Of a DNA stretch of 64,000 bases, positions 16,361 through 24,704 are shown piece by piece. The stretch is from Rhodococcus sp. ARC_M6. Lineage in GTDB: Bacteria; Actinomycetota; Actinomycetes; Mycobacteriales; Mycobacteriaceae. Location of the stretch: the NCBI RefSeq assembly GCF_022810305.1, contig NZ_JALGQH010000033.1, positions 1-64,000 on the forward strand, given 5' to 3'. The position numbers were made by a program, and so were the translations under genes. Within the stretch, counting starts at the first letter, position 1; the number at the start of each line of letters is the position of its first letter. The notes beneath the pieces were generated by a model. The model did not search any database, had not been told where the DNA came from, and worked only from the letters and a program-made list of their open reading frames with translations.

Positions 16361-18151
16361 GTGTCAGTTTTCGACATCGTGGTCAATGACGGTCTGTGGT
16401 TCGACGGAACCGGTGTGCCCGGCCTGCGTCGCAATCTGGGAATCCGGGATGGGGTTCTTGTAGAAGTGTCGATTGATCCGCTTCCCGTCGGGCCCGACAC
16501 CGAAGTGATCGATGCCGCCGGCAAGTGGGTGCTCCCCGGCTTTGTGGACGTCCACACGCATTACGACGCCGAAGCTCTCGTGAGCCCCGGGTTGCCCGAA
16601 TCTGTCCGCCACGGCGTCACGACGGTTGTACTGGGCAACTGCTCGCTGTCCACCGTGTACTCGACTCCGCAGGAATGTGCGGACCTGTTCAGTCGGGTTG
16701 AAGCCGTCCCCCACGACGCGGTCCTGCGGATTCTCCAGGAGAAGAAGACGTGGACCGGGCCTGCTGCCTACGCGGCGGCGCTCGAGGAGCTTCCCCTCGG
16801 ACCGAATGTTGCCGCCTTTATCGGTCATTCGGATATTCGCACGCACGTACTGGGATTGGGGCGAGGCACCGACAAGGCGGTCAAGCCGACCCGCTCGGAA
16901 CTCGCTCGCATGGGCACCATGCTGGGCGACGCTATCGATGCCGGGATGCTCGGACTCTCTTCGATGACCAATGCGCTCGACAAGATCGACGGCGACGAAT
17001 ACCGTTCCCGCTCATTGCCGTCGACCTATGCGAGGTGGCGGGAATTCCGTTTTCTCAACCGCATCTTGCGTGATCGCGGCAAGATTCTGCAGAGTGCGCC
17101 GACCATAAATCTGCATCCCAACGTTGCGGCGTTCTTTGCCGAAAGCTCGTCGTTCGGACGCAAGAAGCCGCTCAAGACGTCATTGCTGTCCGGCGCAGAT
17201 TCCAAGGCGTATCCGGTGATCGTCTACTTCATGCTGGCCGCCGCGCCCCTGCTGAACCGTTTTGCCGGAACAGATTTCAGATGGCAGCACCTCCCCGTTC
17301 CGTTCACCGTGTATGCCGATGGCATCGATCTGGTGGTATTCGAGGAGTTCGGTGCCGGAGCGGCAGCGCTACACCTCCAGGATCAGGTGCGGCGAAATGA
17401 GTTGCTGCGCGGCGAGTCCTACCGTCGCGCCTTCCGCAAGGACTACGATAACAAGTTCTCGCCGCGCATCTGGCACCGAAACTTCTACGACGCCGTCATC
17501 GTCGGTTGCCCCGACGAGAGCCTGATCGGCAAGAACTTCGGGGAGGTCGGCGACATTCGTGGCGTGCATCCGGTCGACGCCTATCTCGACCTCGTCGTGA
17601 AGTACGGGAAGAAGCTTCGCTGGCGCACCACGATCGCTAATCACCGCCCGAAGTACGCCAAGAAACTTGCGGCCAGTTCCGGAGTTCAGATGGGCTTCGG
17701 TGATGCCGGCGCGCATTTGCGGAACATGGCGTTCTACAACTATCCCGTGCGACTTCTCAAGCGAGTCAACGATGCTCAGAGAGATCGTAAGCCGTTCCTG
17801 ACCGTCGAGCGCGCGATCCATCGCCTCACCGGCGAACTCGCGGAGTGGTACGGACTTGACGCCGGGCACTTGCGCCCGGGCGATCGCGCCGACCTCGTTG
17901 TCATCGACCCCGCCGGACTCGACGAGTCGGTGGACGGACTGTTCGAGGCGTCGGTTCCCGAATACAACGGCATCACTCGAATGGTAAACCGTAGCGACGG
18001 TGCCGCGGTGGCTACCGTGATCAACGGCCGGTTGGTGTACCGAGACGGCGAATTCGCAGCAGGCTTCGGGATCGAGAAGACAGGCAGGTTTCTGAGGGCG
18101 GGTGAAAATTCGCCCGCGATAGAGTCGGTGCGCGCTAGCGTGGCACCATGA
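16361..18151 (+). CDS. N-acyl-D-amino-acid deacylase family amidohydrolase
   Basis: 596 residues from the GTG at 16361. That start has GAGGAG 7 nt upstream, whereas the ATG at 16310 lies upstream of the predicted transcription start. It is a D-aminoacylase-type amidohydrolase. Metal-binding FVDVHTHYDAE is near residue 65, with VLGNCSLS, GHSDIRTHVLG, a late MGFGDAGAHLRNM carrying the aspartate ligand, and the C-terminal LRPGDRADLVVIDP common to amidohydrolases. The substrate cannot be fixed; cyclic amides or N-acyl amino acids are possible. It overlaps the next gene by four bases. Confidence 0.82.
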   Translation: MSVFDIVVNDGLWFDGTGVPGLRRNLGIRDGVLVEVSIDPLPVGPDTEVIDAAGKWVLPGFVDVHTHYDAEALVSPGLPESVRHGVTTVVLGNCSLSTVYSTPQECADLFSRVEAVPHDAVLRILQEKKTWTGPAAYAAALEELPLGPNVAAFIGHSDIRTHVLGLGRGTDKAVKPTRSELARMGTMLGDAIDAGMLGLSSMTNALDKIDGDEYRSRSLPSTYARWREFRFLNRILRDRGKILQSAPTINLHPNVAAFFAESSSFGRKKPLKTSLLSGADSKAYPVIVYFMLAAAPLLNRFAGTDFRWQHLPVPFTVYADGIDLVVFEEFGAGAAALHLQDQVRRNELLRGESYRRAFRKDYDNKFSPRIWHRNFYDAVIVGCPDESLIGKNFGEVGDIRGVHPVDAYLDLVVKYGKKLRWRTTIANHRPKYAKKLAASSGVQMGFGDAGAHLRNMAFYNYPVRLLKRVNDAQRDRKPFLTVERAIHRLTGELAEWYGLDAGHLRPGDRADLVVIDPAGLDESVDGLFEASVPEYNGITRMVNRSDGAAVATVINGRLVYRDGEFAAGFGIEKTGRFLRAGENSPAIESVRASVAP

Positions 18152-18993
18152 CCGCAGAAGTTTCGAGGCTCACCACCTACACACGTTCCGGGCTGACCTT
18201 CGACGTTCGTGACGAGGGCCCGATCGACGGCCCGGTTGTTGTTCTGCTCCATGGTTTTCCGCAGGATTCGTCGTCCTGGGATCGTTTGGTGCCGTACCTG
18301 CACGCGCGCGGTTATCGCACCGTTGCGCCGGATCAGCGCGGATATTCACCCGGGGCCCGTCCGAAATTGCGGTGGTCGTATCGAGGATCCGAACTGGCTG
18401 CCGACACTGTTGCTTTGATCGATGCCGTGGGCGTCGGAAAAGTGCATCTGGTGGGCCACGATTGGGGCGCCGGAGTCGCCTGGGAGGTCGCGGCGCTGCG
18501 ACCGGACTTGCTGCGTACGCTGACCGCGCTGTCCGTTCCGCATCCATTGGCATTTGTCAGAGCAATGGTGACCAGCACTCAGGGCTTGAAGTCCTGGTAC
18601 ATGGCGGTATTTCAATTGCCGATTCTTCCGGAATGGATCATTTCCAAAACTGTTGTCGGACAGAAAGTCCTGGTAGCCAGTGGGCAAGCATCCGAGCTGG
18701 CCCGACGTGATCTGGAGGCAATGCGTTCGTCGGGAAGGCTACGAGGCGGTCTGAACTGGTATCGCGCCATGTGGATGAGAAATCCGAAACCACGTGCCGT
18801 TCGTATCAGCGTTCCGACGCTCCACATCTGGAGCGACAACGACACCGCAATCGGTCGCAAAGGTAGTGAGCTCACGCCGCGATTCGTGGACGGTCCGTAC
18901 CGTTTCGAAGTTCTTCGCGGCGTGAGCCATTGGATACCCGACGAGGTACCGCAGCAGTTGGACCGGTTACTCGCCGAGCATTTGTCGGGCTGA
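18148..18993 (+). CDS. Alpha/beta hydrolase, epoxide-hydrolase-like
   Basis: 281 residues. The oxyanion motif is HGFPQD (about residues 35-40) and the nucleophile is the aspartate in GHDWGAG. An aspartate nucleophile is typical of epoxide hydrolases and dehalogenases rather than esterases. The acidic residue lies in IWSDNDTAIG and the catalytic histidine in GVSHWIPDE. The ATG overlaps the amidohydrolase stop; a TAGCGT box 6 nt upstream could also give a leaderless transcript. Its last 27 bp overlap the 3' end of the opposite-strand gene. Confidence 0.82.
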   Translation: MTAEVSRLTTYTRSGLTFDVRDEGPIDGPVVVLLHGFPQDSSSWDRLVPYLHARGYRTVAPDQRGYSPGARPKLRWSYRGSELAADTVALIDAVGVGKVHLVGHDWGAGVAWEVAALRPDLLRTLTALSVPHPLAFVRAMVTSTQGLKSWYMAVFQLPILPEWIISKTVVGQKVLVASGQASELARRDLEAMRSSGRLRGGLNWYRAMWMRNPKPRAVRISVPTLHIWSDNDTAIGRKGSELTPRFVDGPYRFEVLRGVSHWIPDEVPQQLDRLLAEHLSG

Positions 18994-20343
18994 CTCGGCG
19001 ATCAGTACGGCGCCGTCCTCCGGGAGAATGAAACCACCCGCCACGGCGCGGTCGGTGGCTTCGGTGAACGCCGTCACGTACGCCTCGTGGGTCGGGTACA
19101 GGGTAGCCAACGTCGAGGCATCGAACGGGATGGTCGCGCCGTTGGTGGGGACGTGTACCTTTTCTCCGGTCAGAACCGCGAGTGGTACATCGAGGTGAGG
19201 TGTTCGGACGCCGCCCAGCGCGTTTCCGTGGCGGTCGCGCACTATCGCGTCGTCAGCCGTCGTAATGGGAGGTGCCGACGCGGGGGCAGAGCCGCCTGCT
19301 GCCCACTCGCGCAAGCCTCGCAGAGCCGCGCAAGAGACGTATCGCTGTGGTCCGTCGTTGACGATGTCGAACAGTGCTGCGAGGTTCTTGATGTCGACGA
19401 ACTGACGAACGTACTGCGGATGAAGGATTTTCAGTGAGTATGCGTCCGAGTGTGCAGTTCCCGCGATTTCCCACGTGCGGATCATGTCGGTGTCGGGCTG
19501 ACGGGCGGCAGCAAAACTGGTGGGGCCGGGTCCGCCGCACAGTTCGAAAAGTTCGGTCTCGGTGATCAACTGGAACACCGGAACGTCAAGATCGGTGCGT
19601 ACTCGGGCGGGTGCGGGATCCAGGAGCATCATGCCGTCGCCCAGCGGAGCTCCGATGCCGCCGCGGGCATGGACGATCAAGCCGTCGAAGACTCGGGCGT
19701 GAGGCGCAACAGCGTTTGCGTACGTCAGCATTCGGAATCCCGATTGTGACTGTCCGGCCGCAAGGATCTGCGTCGGCACCAGACCGCCCAGCGGATCGAC
19801 GTCGCCGGGGGAACGCAACGCTGCGCCGACCTGAGAAAAGATGTCGTAGGAATACCGGTCTCCGGGGTGATCGAGATTCCCGTATCGCTCGGGGTCCCAC
19901 GTCAGTAGGCCGACAACACCGTCACCGAGAGCACTACCGCCGGTGCTGGTGATCCCGGCAGCTTGCGCGGAAACACCTACCCAGGCATAGCCTCTGGTGA
20001 TTTCCTCGTTCATGTGTCCGAAGTCGACATCGATGTCGGTGTCGCCGCTGACGTTGAGCCACTCGACGAGGACGGTTCCGTTGAACTTGGCGGGGTCCGT
20101 CGGCGTGCGCACGATGATTCGTGTTGTGTACGGCGCCGACGACTCTTCCTCGACGTCCCAACGGCCATCGGAAGTCCACGAGTTCGTAGCGATGTACGAC
20201 GCTGCGTTACCGCTGACGAAGTACTCGTGTTCGACGTAGCCGGCGGCCGAAATATCCAGCGACGTGGATGTGCCGGGGAAGCCGTGGGAACCCCCGACTA
20301 TCGGCCCTGCGACAGAGATTGATCGGTTGAGGTGCAACGTCAT
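18967..20343 (-). CDS. Alpha/beta hydrolase domain protein (Abhydrolase_10 type)
   Basis: 458 residues from the ATG at 20343. The longer open frame to 20805 runs into the sulfotransferase gene and is rejected. The nucleophile elbow is AAGQSQSG, and the catalytic histidine is probably in AGTAHSDAY. The first 130 residues form a beta-rich region with NGTVLVEWLNVSGDTD, characteristic of this large uncharacterised hydrolase family. It lies about 100 bp downstream of the sulfotransferase on the same strand and may be weakly co-transcribed. The substrate is unknown. Confidence 0.75.
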   Translation of the reverse strand: MTLHLNRSISVAGPIVGGSHGFPGTSTSLDISAAGYVEHEYFVSGNAASYIATNSWTSDGRWDVEEESSAPYTTRIIVRTPTDPAKFNGTVLVEWLNVSGDTDIDVDFGHMNEEITRGYAWVGVSAQAAGITSTGGSALGDGVVGLLTWDPERYGNLDHPGDRYSYDIFSQVGAALRSPGDVDPLGGLVPTQILAAGQSQSGFRMLTYANAVAPHARVFDGLIVHARGGIGAPLGDGMMLLDPAPARVRTDLDVPVFQLITETELFELCGGPGPTSFAAARQPDTDMIRTWEIAGTAHSDAYSLKILHPQYVRQFVDIKNLAALFDIVNDGPQRYVSCAALRGLREWAAGGSAPASAPPITTADDAIVRDRHGNALGGVRTPHLDVPLAVLTGEKVHVPTNGATIPFDASTLATLYPTHEAYVTAFTEATDRAVAGGFILPEDGAVLIAESARQMLGE

Positions 20344-20424
20344 AGTGAGCAGGTCTCCGGGTGTCGGCGTCTGTGTTCGGTTGCCGCCGATCCTGTACCG
20401 GCACCCGGGGCCCTGGTGTGGTTT

Positions 20425-20439
20425 TCCCGCTGTGCGGGA
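20425..20439 (-). terminator. Short hairpin after the sulfotransferase gene
   Basis: TCCCGC / GCGGGA with a 3-base loop starts 6 bp after the sulfotransferase stop. The stem is only 6 bp and no U-run follows, so it may be a weak terminator or a processing site. Confidence 0.35.
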
Positions 20440-20444
20440 CCGAG

Positions 20445-21584
20445 TTACCGTGCTCCGAAGCGCTCCTCTACCTGCTCGGCTGTGAGACCGAACTCTTCGA
20501 GCGTGTACTTGTGAGCGGGTTTGCGTGAGCCGGAGCGAGATTCCTCGTGCATCGACTCCATCGACGTTTGTGCTGCGGTAGTCAACGGAATGTCGAACTG
20601 GGTGTAGATGTTCTCGACGGTGCCGAGCGGGTCGGTGACAAAATCCTGGTAGTCGACATCGATGAACTGGTCCGGATTGTGATGTGCGCGTGCGGCATCG
20701 AATTGTTCGAGGCCGCGCGCCCAGAGTTCGAGTTGGCTCTCGCCGATGACCTTTCCGGTGAAGGTGTTGGACCACCCGTCGGTGGCCTGCGCCGATAAAC
20801 TGCACACCGACGGGATGATGGTCGTGGGGGAGCGATGCGTCTGGACGATCAACGCATCAGGGTAGGCGGCCATCAGTTCGTCGAGTGCAAACAGGTGGCT
20901 GGGGTTTTTGAGCACCCACCGGCGACCTTGATCGGGAAGTCCGATCAGCTGCAAGTTCTTCTTGTGGCGCGCATAGGCATTGGACCATTCCTGCTTTTTC
21001 AGCCAGTTCGAATAGGTGGGCAGGTTGGCCAGGCACTCGTACGACACGGACTTGAAGGTCTGGCGCAGCAGTTGCCAGCATTCCTCGACTTCGCTCGCCG
21101 ACATGTAGTGCACGCCCATGAACTCGGGATGCTCCACATGGTGCTGGCCGAACGTTTCCTCGATCTTCGCGTACACGGGATTCGTTTCCCACGTATCGCG
21201 CGGCGGGCGAGGCTGGGGAAACTCGGTCAGCCACATTTCGAGTCCCTGGTGTGCCGGATCGACCGTCAGGAGGCGGTGCAGCGCAGTGGTTCCGGTGCGA
21301 GGTAACCCGGTGACGAAGATCGGCCGTTCGATCTTCACGTCCGCATGCTCGGGATGTTGTTTCCAGGCAGATTCGCTGAGCAACCGTGCAACGAGTGCGC
21401 CACGTAGGAACACACGAGAGATCTTGCTGCCGAAGGGCGTCAGGTCTTCGTCGCGGTCGTACGACTCGAGGAGAACCGACAGCGCCTCGGTGTAATCGTC
21501 GACGCCGAAATCGGTGAGCCCGGTCATCTTGGTCGCGGACGCGTGTAGATCTTCGACAGTTCCGACGTGTGTGCGTTCAGACAT
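20445..21584 (-). CDS. PAPS-dependent sulfotransferase (probable Rv3529c-type)
   Basis: 379 residues from the ATG at 21584, preceded by AGGAG; the longer frame overlaps the SDR gene. It transfers sulfonate from PAPS to a hydroxylated acceptor. The 5'-phosphosulfate loop is GLPRTGTTALHRLL (about residue 90). The 3'-phosphate-binding region is LIVQTHRSPTTIIPSVCSL. It is third in an operon after a DUF1214 protein and an SDR. From memory this order matches M. tuberculosis Rv3531c-Rv3530c-Rv3529c, members of the KstR cholesterol regulon. The nearby PAPS-synthesis operon supports real sulfotransfer. The acceptor is unknown; a sterol-derived alcohol is an inference. Confidence 0.85.
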   Translation of the reverse strand: MSERTHVGTVEDLHASATKMTGLTDFGVDDYTEALSVLLESYDRDEDLTPFGSKISRVFLRGALVARLLSESAWKQHPEHADVKIERPIFVTGLPRTGTTALHRLLTVDPAHQGLEMWLTEFPQPRPPRDTWETNPVYAKIEETFGQHHVEHPEFMGVHYMSASEVEECWQLLRQTFKSVSYECLANLPTYSNWLKKQEWSNAYARHKKNLQLIGLPDQGRRWVLKNPSHLFALDELMAAYPDALIVQTHRSPTTIIPSVCSLSAQATDGWSNTFTGKVIGESQLELWARGLEQFDAARAHHNPDQFIDVDYQDFVTDPLGTVENIYTQFDIPLTTAAQTSMESMHEESRSGSRKPAHKYTLEEFGLTAEQVEERFGAR

Positions 21585-21591
21585 GGTGCTC

Positions 21592-22374
21592 CTAGTGGTG
21601 GAATTCGCCGCAGTTGACATCGAGGCACTGCCCGGTGACAGCGCTGGCCAGAGGTGACGCCAGGAAGATTGCCGCATCGGACACTTCATCCATCGTCGGG
21701 AGGCGTTTGAGATCGGTGTTCGAAGCGGTGTGCTCGTAGATCTGATCTACGGTCATGCCGAACTTTTCGGCCTGATGTGCGAAGTAGCCCTTGAGTGTGT
21801 CGCCCCAAATGTAGCCCGGAGCAACCGAATTCACGCGGATACCCTGGGGTCCGAGTTCGGTGGCCAGTGACTGTGACATCGCGAGCAGAGCCGACTTCGC
21901 CATCTTGTAGCTGCCGTACCGCTCCTGAGAGTGTCGGAGCACCATCGAATTGATGTTCACAACCGAGCCTTTCGACTCGGCCAGTGCCGGTGTGAAGAGT
22001 TGGGTCAGCCGAAGTGCCCCGAGCACCGTGAGTTCGATGCTGTCACGAATGTGCTGGTAGTCGGTGCGTGCCAACGGTTTCATCGACGGCACCGAGAAGG
22101 CGTTGTTGACCAGAGTGTCGACCTTGCCGTAGGCGGCGATCGATTCTGCGACCAGATTCTCCACGGACGCCTGATCGGTGATGTCGGTGGCCACGGTTAC
22201 TGCGCGTCCGCCGGCGTCGACGATTTCCTTTGCCACGTCGTCCAATCGCGACTGGGTGCGTGCCGCGAGAACCAGGCTTGCACCGGACGCCGCGCAGCGT
22301 AGGGCCAGTGAACGGCCGAGAGCGGGCCCTACCCCGGAAATGACTACTACCTGGTCCTTGAGCAGTTCGGTCAT
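21592..22374 (-). CDS. Short-chain dehydrogenase/reductase (probable Rv3530c-type)
   Basis: 260 residues from the ATG at 22374. The cofactor loop is SGVGPALGRS and NNAF follows the fourth strand. The catalytic residues are Ser in NINSM and Tyr/Lys in YKMAK. The C-terminal LASPLASAVTGQCLDVNCGEF is standard for the family. It starts 2 bp after the DUF1214 stop, and the sulfotransferase ATG lies 7 bp beyond its stop, so the three are one transcript. It probably oxidises or reduces an alcohol/ketone before or after sulfation. Confidence 0.9.
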   Translation of the reverse strand: MTELLKDQVVVISGVGPALGRSLALRCAASGASLVLAARTQSRLDDVAKEIVDAGGRAVTVATDITDQASVENLVAESIAAYGKVDTLVNNAFSVPSMKPLARTDYQHIRDSIELTVLGALRLTQLFTPALAESKGSVVNINSMVLRHSQERYGSYKMAKSALLAMSQSLATELGPQGIRVNSVAPGYIWGDTLKGYFAHQAEKFGMTVDQIYEHTASNTDLKRLPTMDEVSDAAIFLASPLASAVTGQCLDVNCGEFHH

Positions 22375-22376
22375 GA

Positions 22377-23543
22377 TTACCCCAGCATTCGGTTGTCGAT
22401 GGCGGACTGGCGCAGCGCAATTCGCGCTGCCCATTCTTCGGGCGTGATCGTATTGGTGCCGTAATGCGGCAAGTGCTTCTCGAGGTCGGCGATCTCCACG
22501 ATTTCGACGCTGGGTCCGTCGGCAGGAGTAAGTTCCCGCGACACTCGCTGCCAGCGGAACTGCAGGATTCCGCGCGGATGGCCGACGGTTTCCACCCAGT
22601 TGGTAACGCCGGGGTTCTTCTCGCTCACCACCATTCGGACCATCCCGTCCGGATCTACCTGGGCCTGACCGTTGTTGAGGGAGGTCTGGTGGTTGATGTA
22701 GTCGAGTGAGATGTACCAGAGGCTGCCGAGTTGGAAACCGAGGTACGGAGCATCAGACGCCGGGACGGTGATGATCATCGCCTGGTCGTCGGTCAGTTCG
22801 TAGTGCCCCACCGAGGAGTACTGCGTCGCGAGGCCGCCGGGCGTCAGACGCGGTTCGGTCATCGTGTTGACCGGAAGCTTCATGTAGAACCACTCGGGGA
22901 ACTGGAGCCAGGTCTTGACCCGGGTGACCAGGGCCTTGCCGGCGCGGGCAAAGCGCTTCTCGGTTTCTTCCGGAGTCAGCGGCGCCGGCGCAGTTCCGAT
23001 GGCATCGGTGCGTTCGATACGGATGATTCCGCGTTGCTGGCTCCAGTCGCTGTAGACCTCACGAACGACGAGCTGCGAGGATCCGGGGGCCAGCGTGAAG
23101 TAATTGGCGCGGCCGCCGCTCGGGCCGGGTCCGAACCAGGCAACAAACGTGCCGTCGTCGGCGATGTCCAGTTTGCGATCGTCGAAAGCGATCTCACTGC
23201 CGGGAACATTGGAATTGGTGTAGTTGCCGCTCAGCACCTGGAAACTGAGATCGGCTGTGGTGCCGCGCGTTCCGGTGACTTTGTATTCCTTGTCATCGTT
23301 GATGCGGGCGCCGAAGTACAGCGTGTCGGGGTTGTCGAGGCCCATTTTCGTGAATGGACCGGTGCCCTGAATGAAGCTCGGATGGGTCTTCTCGGAGGCC
23401 CAAGCTGCGTGCATGGTGGCAAGAATTCCGCCGGCCAGGTACTCGTAGCCTTCCAGGAGATCTTGTTCGGATCTGATGTGCGGCGCAGTCTCGATCAGTT
23501 TTTCGGCCTCGGCGATTGCCTGGGCAAACGGGTCCGTCAACAC
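22377..23543 (-). CDS. DUF1214 domain protein (probable Rv3531c-type)
   Basis: 388 residues from a GTG at 23543 with GGAG 5 nt upstream. The C-terminal third matches the DUF1214 pattern: LGFQLGSLWYISLDYINHQ, then NPGVTNWVETVGHPRG and QFRWQR. The enzymatic role is not established; some relatives are annotated with DUF1254. It is first gene of the operon with the SDR and sulfotransferase. Its promoter region, shared with the divergent IclR gene, carries two palindromes. Family placement is firm but the function is open. Confidence 0.8.
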   Translation of the reverse strand: MLTDPFAQAIAEAEKLIETAPHIRSEQDLLEGYEYLAGGILATMHAAWASEKTHPSFIQGTGPFTKMGLDNPDTLYFGARINDDKEYKVTGTRGTTADLSFQVLSGNYTNSNVPGSEIAFDDRKLDIADDGTFVAWFGPGPSGGRANYFTLAPGSSQLVVREVYSDWSQQRGIIRIERTDAIGTAPAPLTPEETEKRFARAGKALVTRVKTWLQFPEWFYMKLPVNTMTEPRLTPGGLATQYSSVGHYELTDDQAMIITVPASDAPYLGFQLGSLWYISLDYINHQTSLNNGQAQVDPDGMVRMVVSEKNPGVTNWVETVGHPRGILQFRWQRVSRELTPADGPSVEIVEIADLEKHLPHYGTNTITPEEWAARIALRQSAIDNRMLG

Positions 23544-23589
23544 GTTGGCTCCTTACAGTTCCGGCAGTCTCGCCGGTCCAGAGCGTCAT

Positions 23590-23605
23590 GGTACAAATAT
23601 GTACC
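23590..23605. promoter_or_regulatory. Palindrome GGTACA-AATA-TGTACC, copy 1 (candidate IclR-type operator)
   Basis: A perfect 16-bp palindrome 46 bp upstream of the DUF1214 start, followed on the plus strand by TATGGGGTAG. A near copy with the same GGGGTAG tail lies in front of cysD. The two copies flank the IclR-type gene, which makes that protein the best candidate binder. Confidence 0.6.
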
Positions 23606-23633
23606 TATGGGGTAGATGTTTCTGAACCGACAA

Positions 23634-23647
23634 TAGAACGCGTTCTA
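23634..23647. promoter_or_regulatory. KstR box TAGAACGCGTTCTA, copy 1
   Basis: A perfect 14-bp palindrome matching the published KstR consensus TnnAACnnGTTnnA at all fixed positions. It lies 11 bp before the IclR ATG and 90 bp upstream of the divergent DUF1214 start, so it could control both directions. KstR itself is not encoded here. Confidence 0.75.
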
Positions 23648-23658
23648 GGGAGTGGTCA

Positions 23659-24582
23659 ATGGGTGAGCCCGAGAAGGTCCGTTCTGCGGGACGTCAGTCC
23701 CCACCGACCGAACGCGTCGTACAGGTGCTCGACCATCTCGTTGCCCGCCCTGACCAGCGTTTCGGATTGTCGGAGCTGGCCCGAGCTCTCGAGATCAGCA
23801 AGCCGACCTGCTTGGGCATCCTGACGGTCCTGACGGATCGCGGGTACCTGGCGCGGGATGAAGTGCTCAAGACCTACGGGTTGGGTCCGGCGCTGATCGC
23901 AGCCGGCCGCGCCGCTCAGCGCGGGTTTGCCGTGGGTCCGATCGCCCGGGCGCACCTGCAGAAGTTGAGTGCGGAATTCGGGACTACGTGTACGGCGTCG
24001 GCGGTGGTCGGAGACCGGATCAGCGTTCTGGAGGTAACCGGCCCCGAGCGGATACGGATTGCGGCCCGGGTCGGCCAGGTTTATCCCTTCGCCCCACCGG
24101 TCGGGTTGATGTACGTGCTGTGGGGGTCTGACGACGACCTCGAGAACTGGCTCGGCAAAGAACCCAGCCTTCCAGTTCGACTCGATCGTGAGCGCTTGTG
24201 GAGCGTGGTCCGGGAATGTCGTGGCGCGGGATACCTTGTCGAGAGTCTCGATCCGATCGGTCAACGTCTGCATACATTGATGGCCGGCGTTGCGACGCAC
24301 GATCTTCCGCCGGAAGTGCGGGAGTTGCTCGGTGAAATGGTGTCGAGTTTGGGGGAGCGGGTGTACCTCGGCCGGGACATCAGTTCGGACGACGAGCATC
24401 CGGTCTCCCTGATTGCGGCTCCGACCTACGACGCCGAGGGGCATCAGGCGTTGGTGTTGACGCTGTACGTGGGTGGAGCGATCTCGGGTGCCGAAATCGT
24501 ACGACGAGCGACGGCGTTGGTGGAGGCGGCCGATGCGGTGACCGCAGAAGTGGGCGGAAGAAGTCCCGTTCGCAGCCATTGA
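23659..24582 (+). CDS. IclR-family transcriptional regulator
   Basis: 307 residues. The N-terminal helix-turn-helix is about residues 20-75 (ERVVQVLDHLVARP, LSELARALEISKPTCLGILTVL), and the C-terminal IclR effector domain spans roughly 90-270. The ATG at 23659 has AGGGAGTGG upstream. It is divergent from the DUF1214-SDR-sulfotransferase operon and upstream of cysD, with matching palindromes on both sides. This arrangement suggests a local regulator of both operons and of itself. The effector domain is less canonical than in PcaR-type proteins, so the ligand is unknown. Confidence 0.85.
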   Translation: MGEPEKVRSAGRQSPPTERVVQVLDHLVARPDQRFGLSELARALEISKPTCLGILTVLTDRGYLARDEVLKTYGLGPALIAAGRAAQRGFAVGPIARAHLQKLSAEFGTTCTASAVVGDRISVLEVTGPERIRIAARVGQVYPFAPPVGLMYVLWGSDDDLENWLGKEPSLPVRLDRERLWSVVRECRGAGYLVESLDPIGQRLHTLMAGVATHDLPPEVRELLGEMVSSLGERVYLGRDISSDDEHPVSLIAAPTYDAEGHQALVLTLYVGGAISGAEIVRRATALVEAADAVTAEVGGRSPVRSH

Positions 24583-24589
24583 CCTCGAG

Positions 24590-24603
24590 TAGAACGCGTT
24601 CTA
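24590..24603. promoter_or_regulatory. KstR box TAGAACGCGTTCTA, copy 2
   Basis: Identical in all 14 bases to the box at 23634-23647, located just after the IclR stop and 101 bp before cysD. It fits TnnAACnnGTTnnA exactly. It implies that the sulfate-activation operon responds to the same repressor as the sulfotransferase operon. Confidence 0.75.
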
Positions 24604-24635
24604 TTCTGTGAATGCGTTCAGTTTAGAACCAGTGC

Positions 24636-24651
24636 GGTACAAAAACGTACC
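24636..24651. promoter_or_regulatory. Palindrome GGTACAAAAACGTACC, copy 2 (candidate IclR-type operator)
   Basis: Inverted GGTAC/GTACC arms around AAAAAC, followed by GAAGCGGGGTAG. It aligns with copy 1 at 23590-23605 including the downstream GGGGTAG. It lies 53 bp upstream of the cysD ATG, in the promoter position. Confidence 0.58.
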
Positions 24652-24704
24652 GAAGCGGGGTAGGTGATCCGCGCAGGGGTTCTCGATGCTCAGGAGCTGA
24701 AGAG

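Noticed and set aside
20344-20805. 154-codon N-terminal extension of the Abhydrolase_10 protein
   Set aside because: Overlaps the sulfotransferase 3' end and has no similarity to the family; the ATG at 20343 fits the conserved start.
24605-24630. A third KstR-like site around GAATGCGTTC upstream of cysD
   Set aside because: Fixed AAC and outer T/A positions of the consensus are not met.
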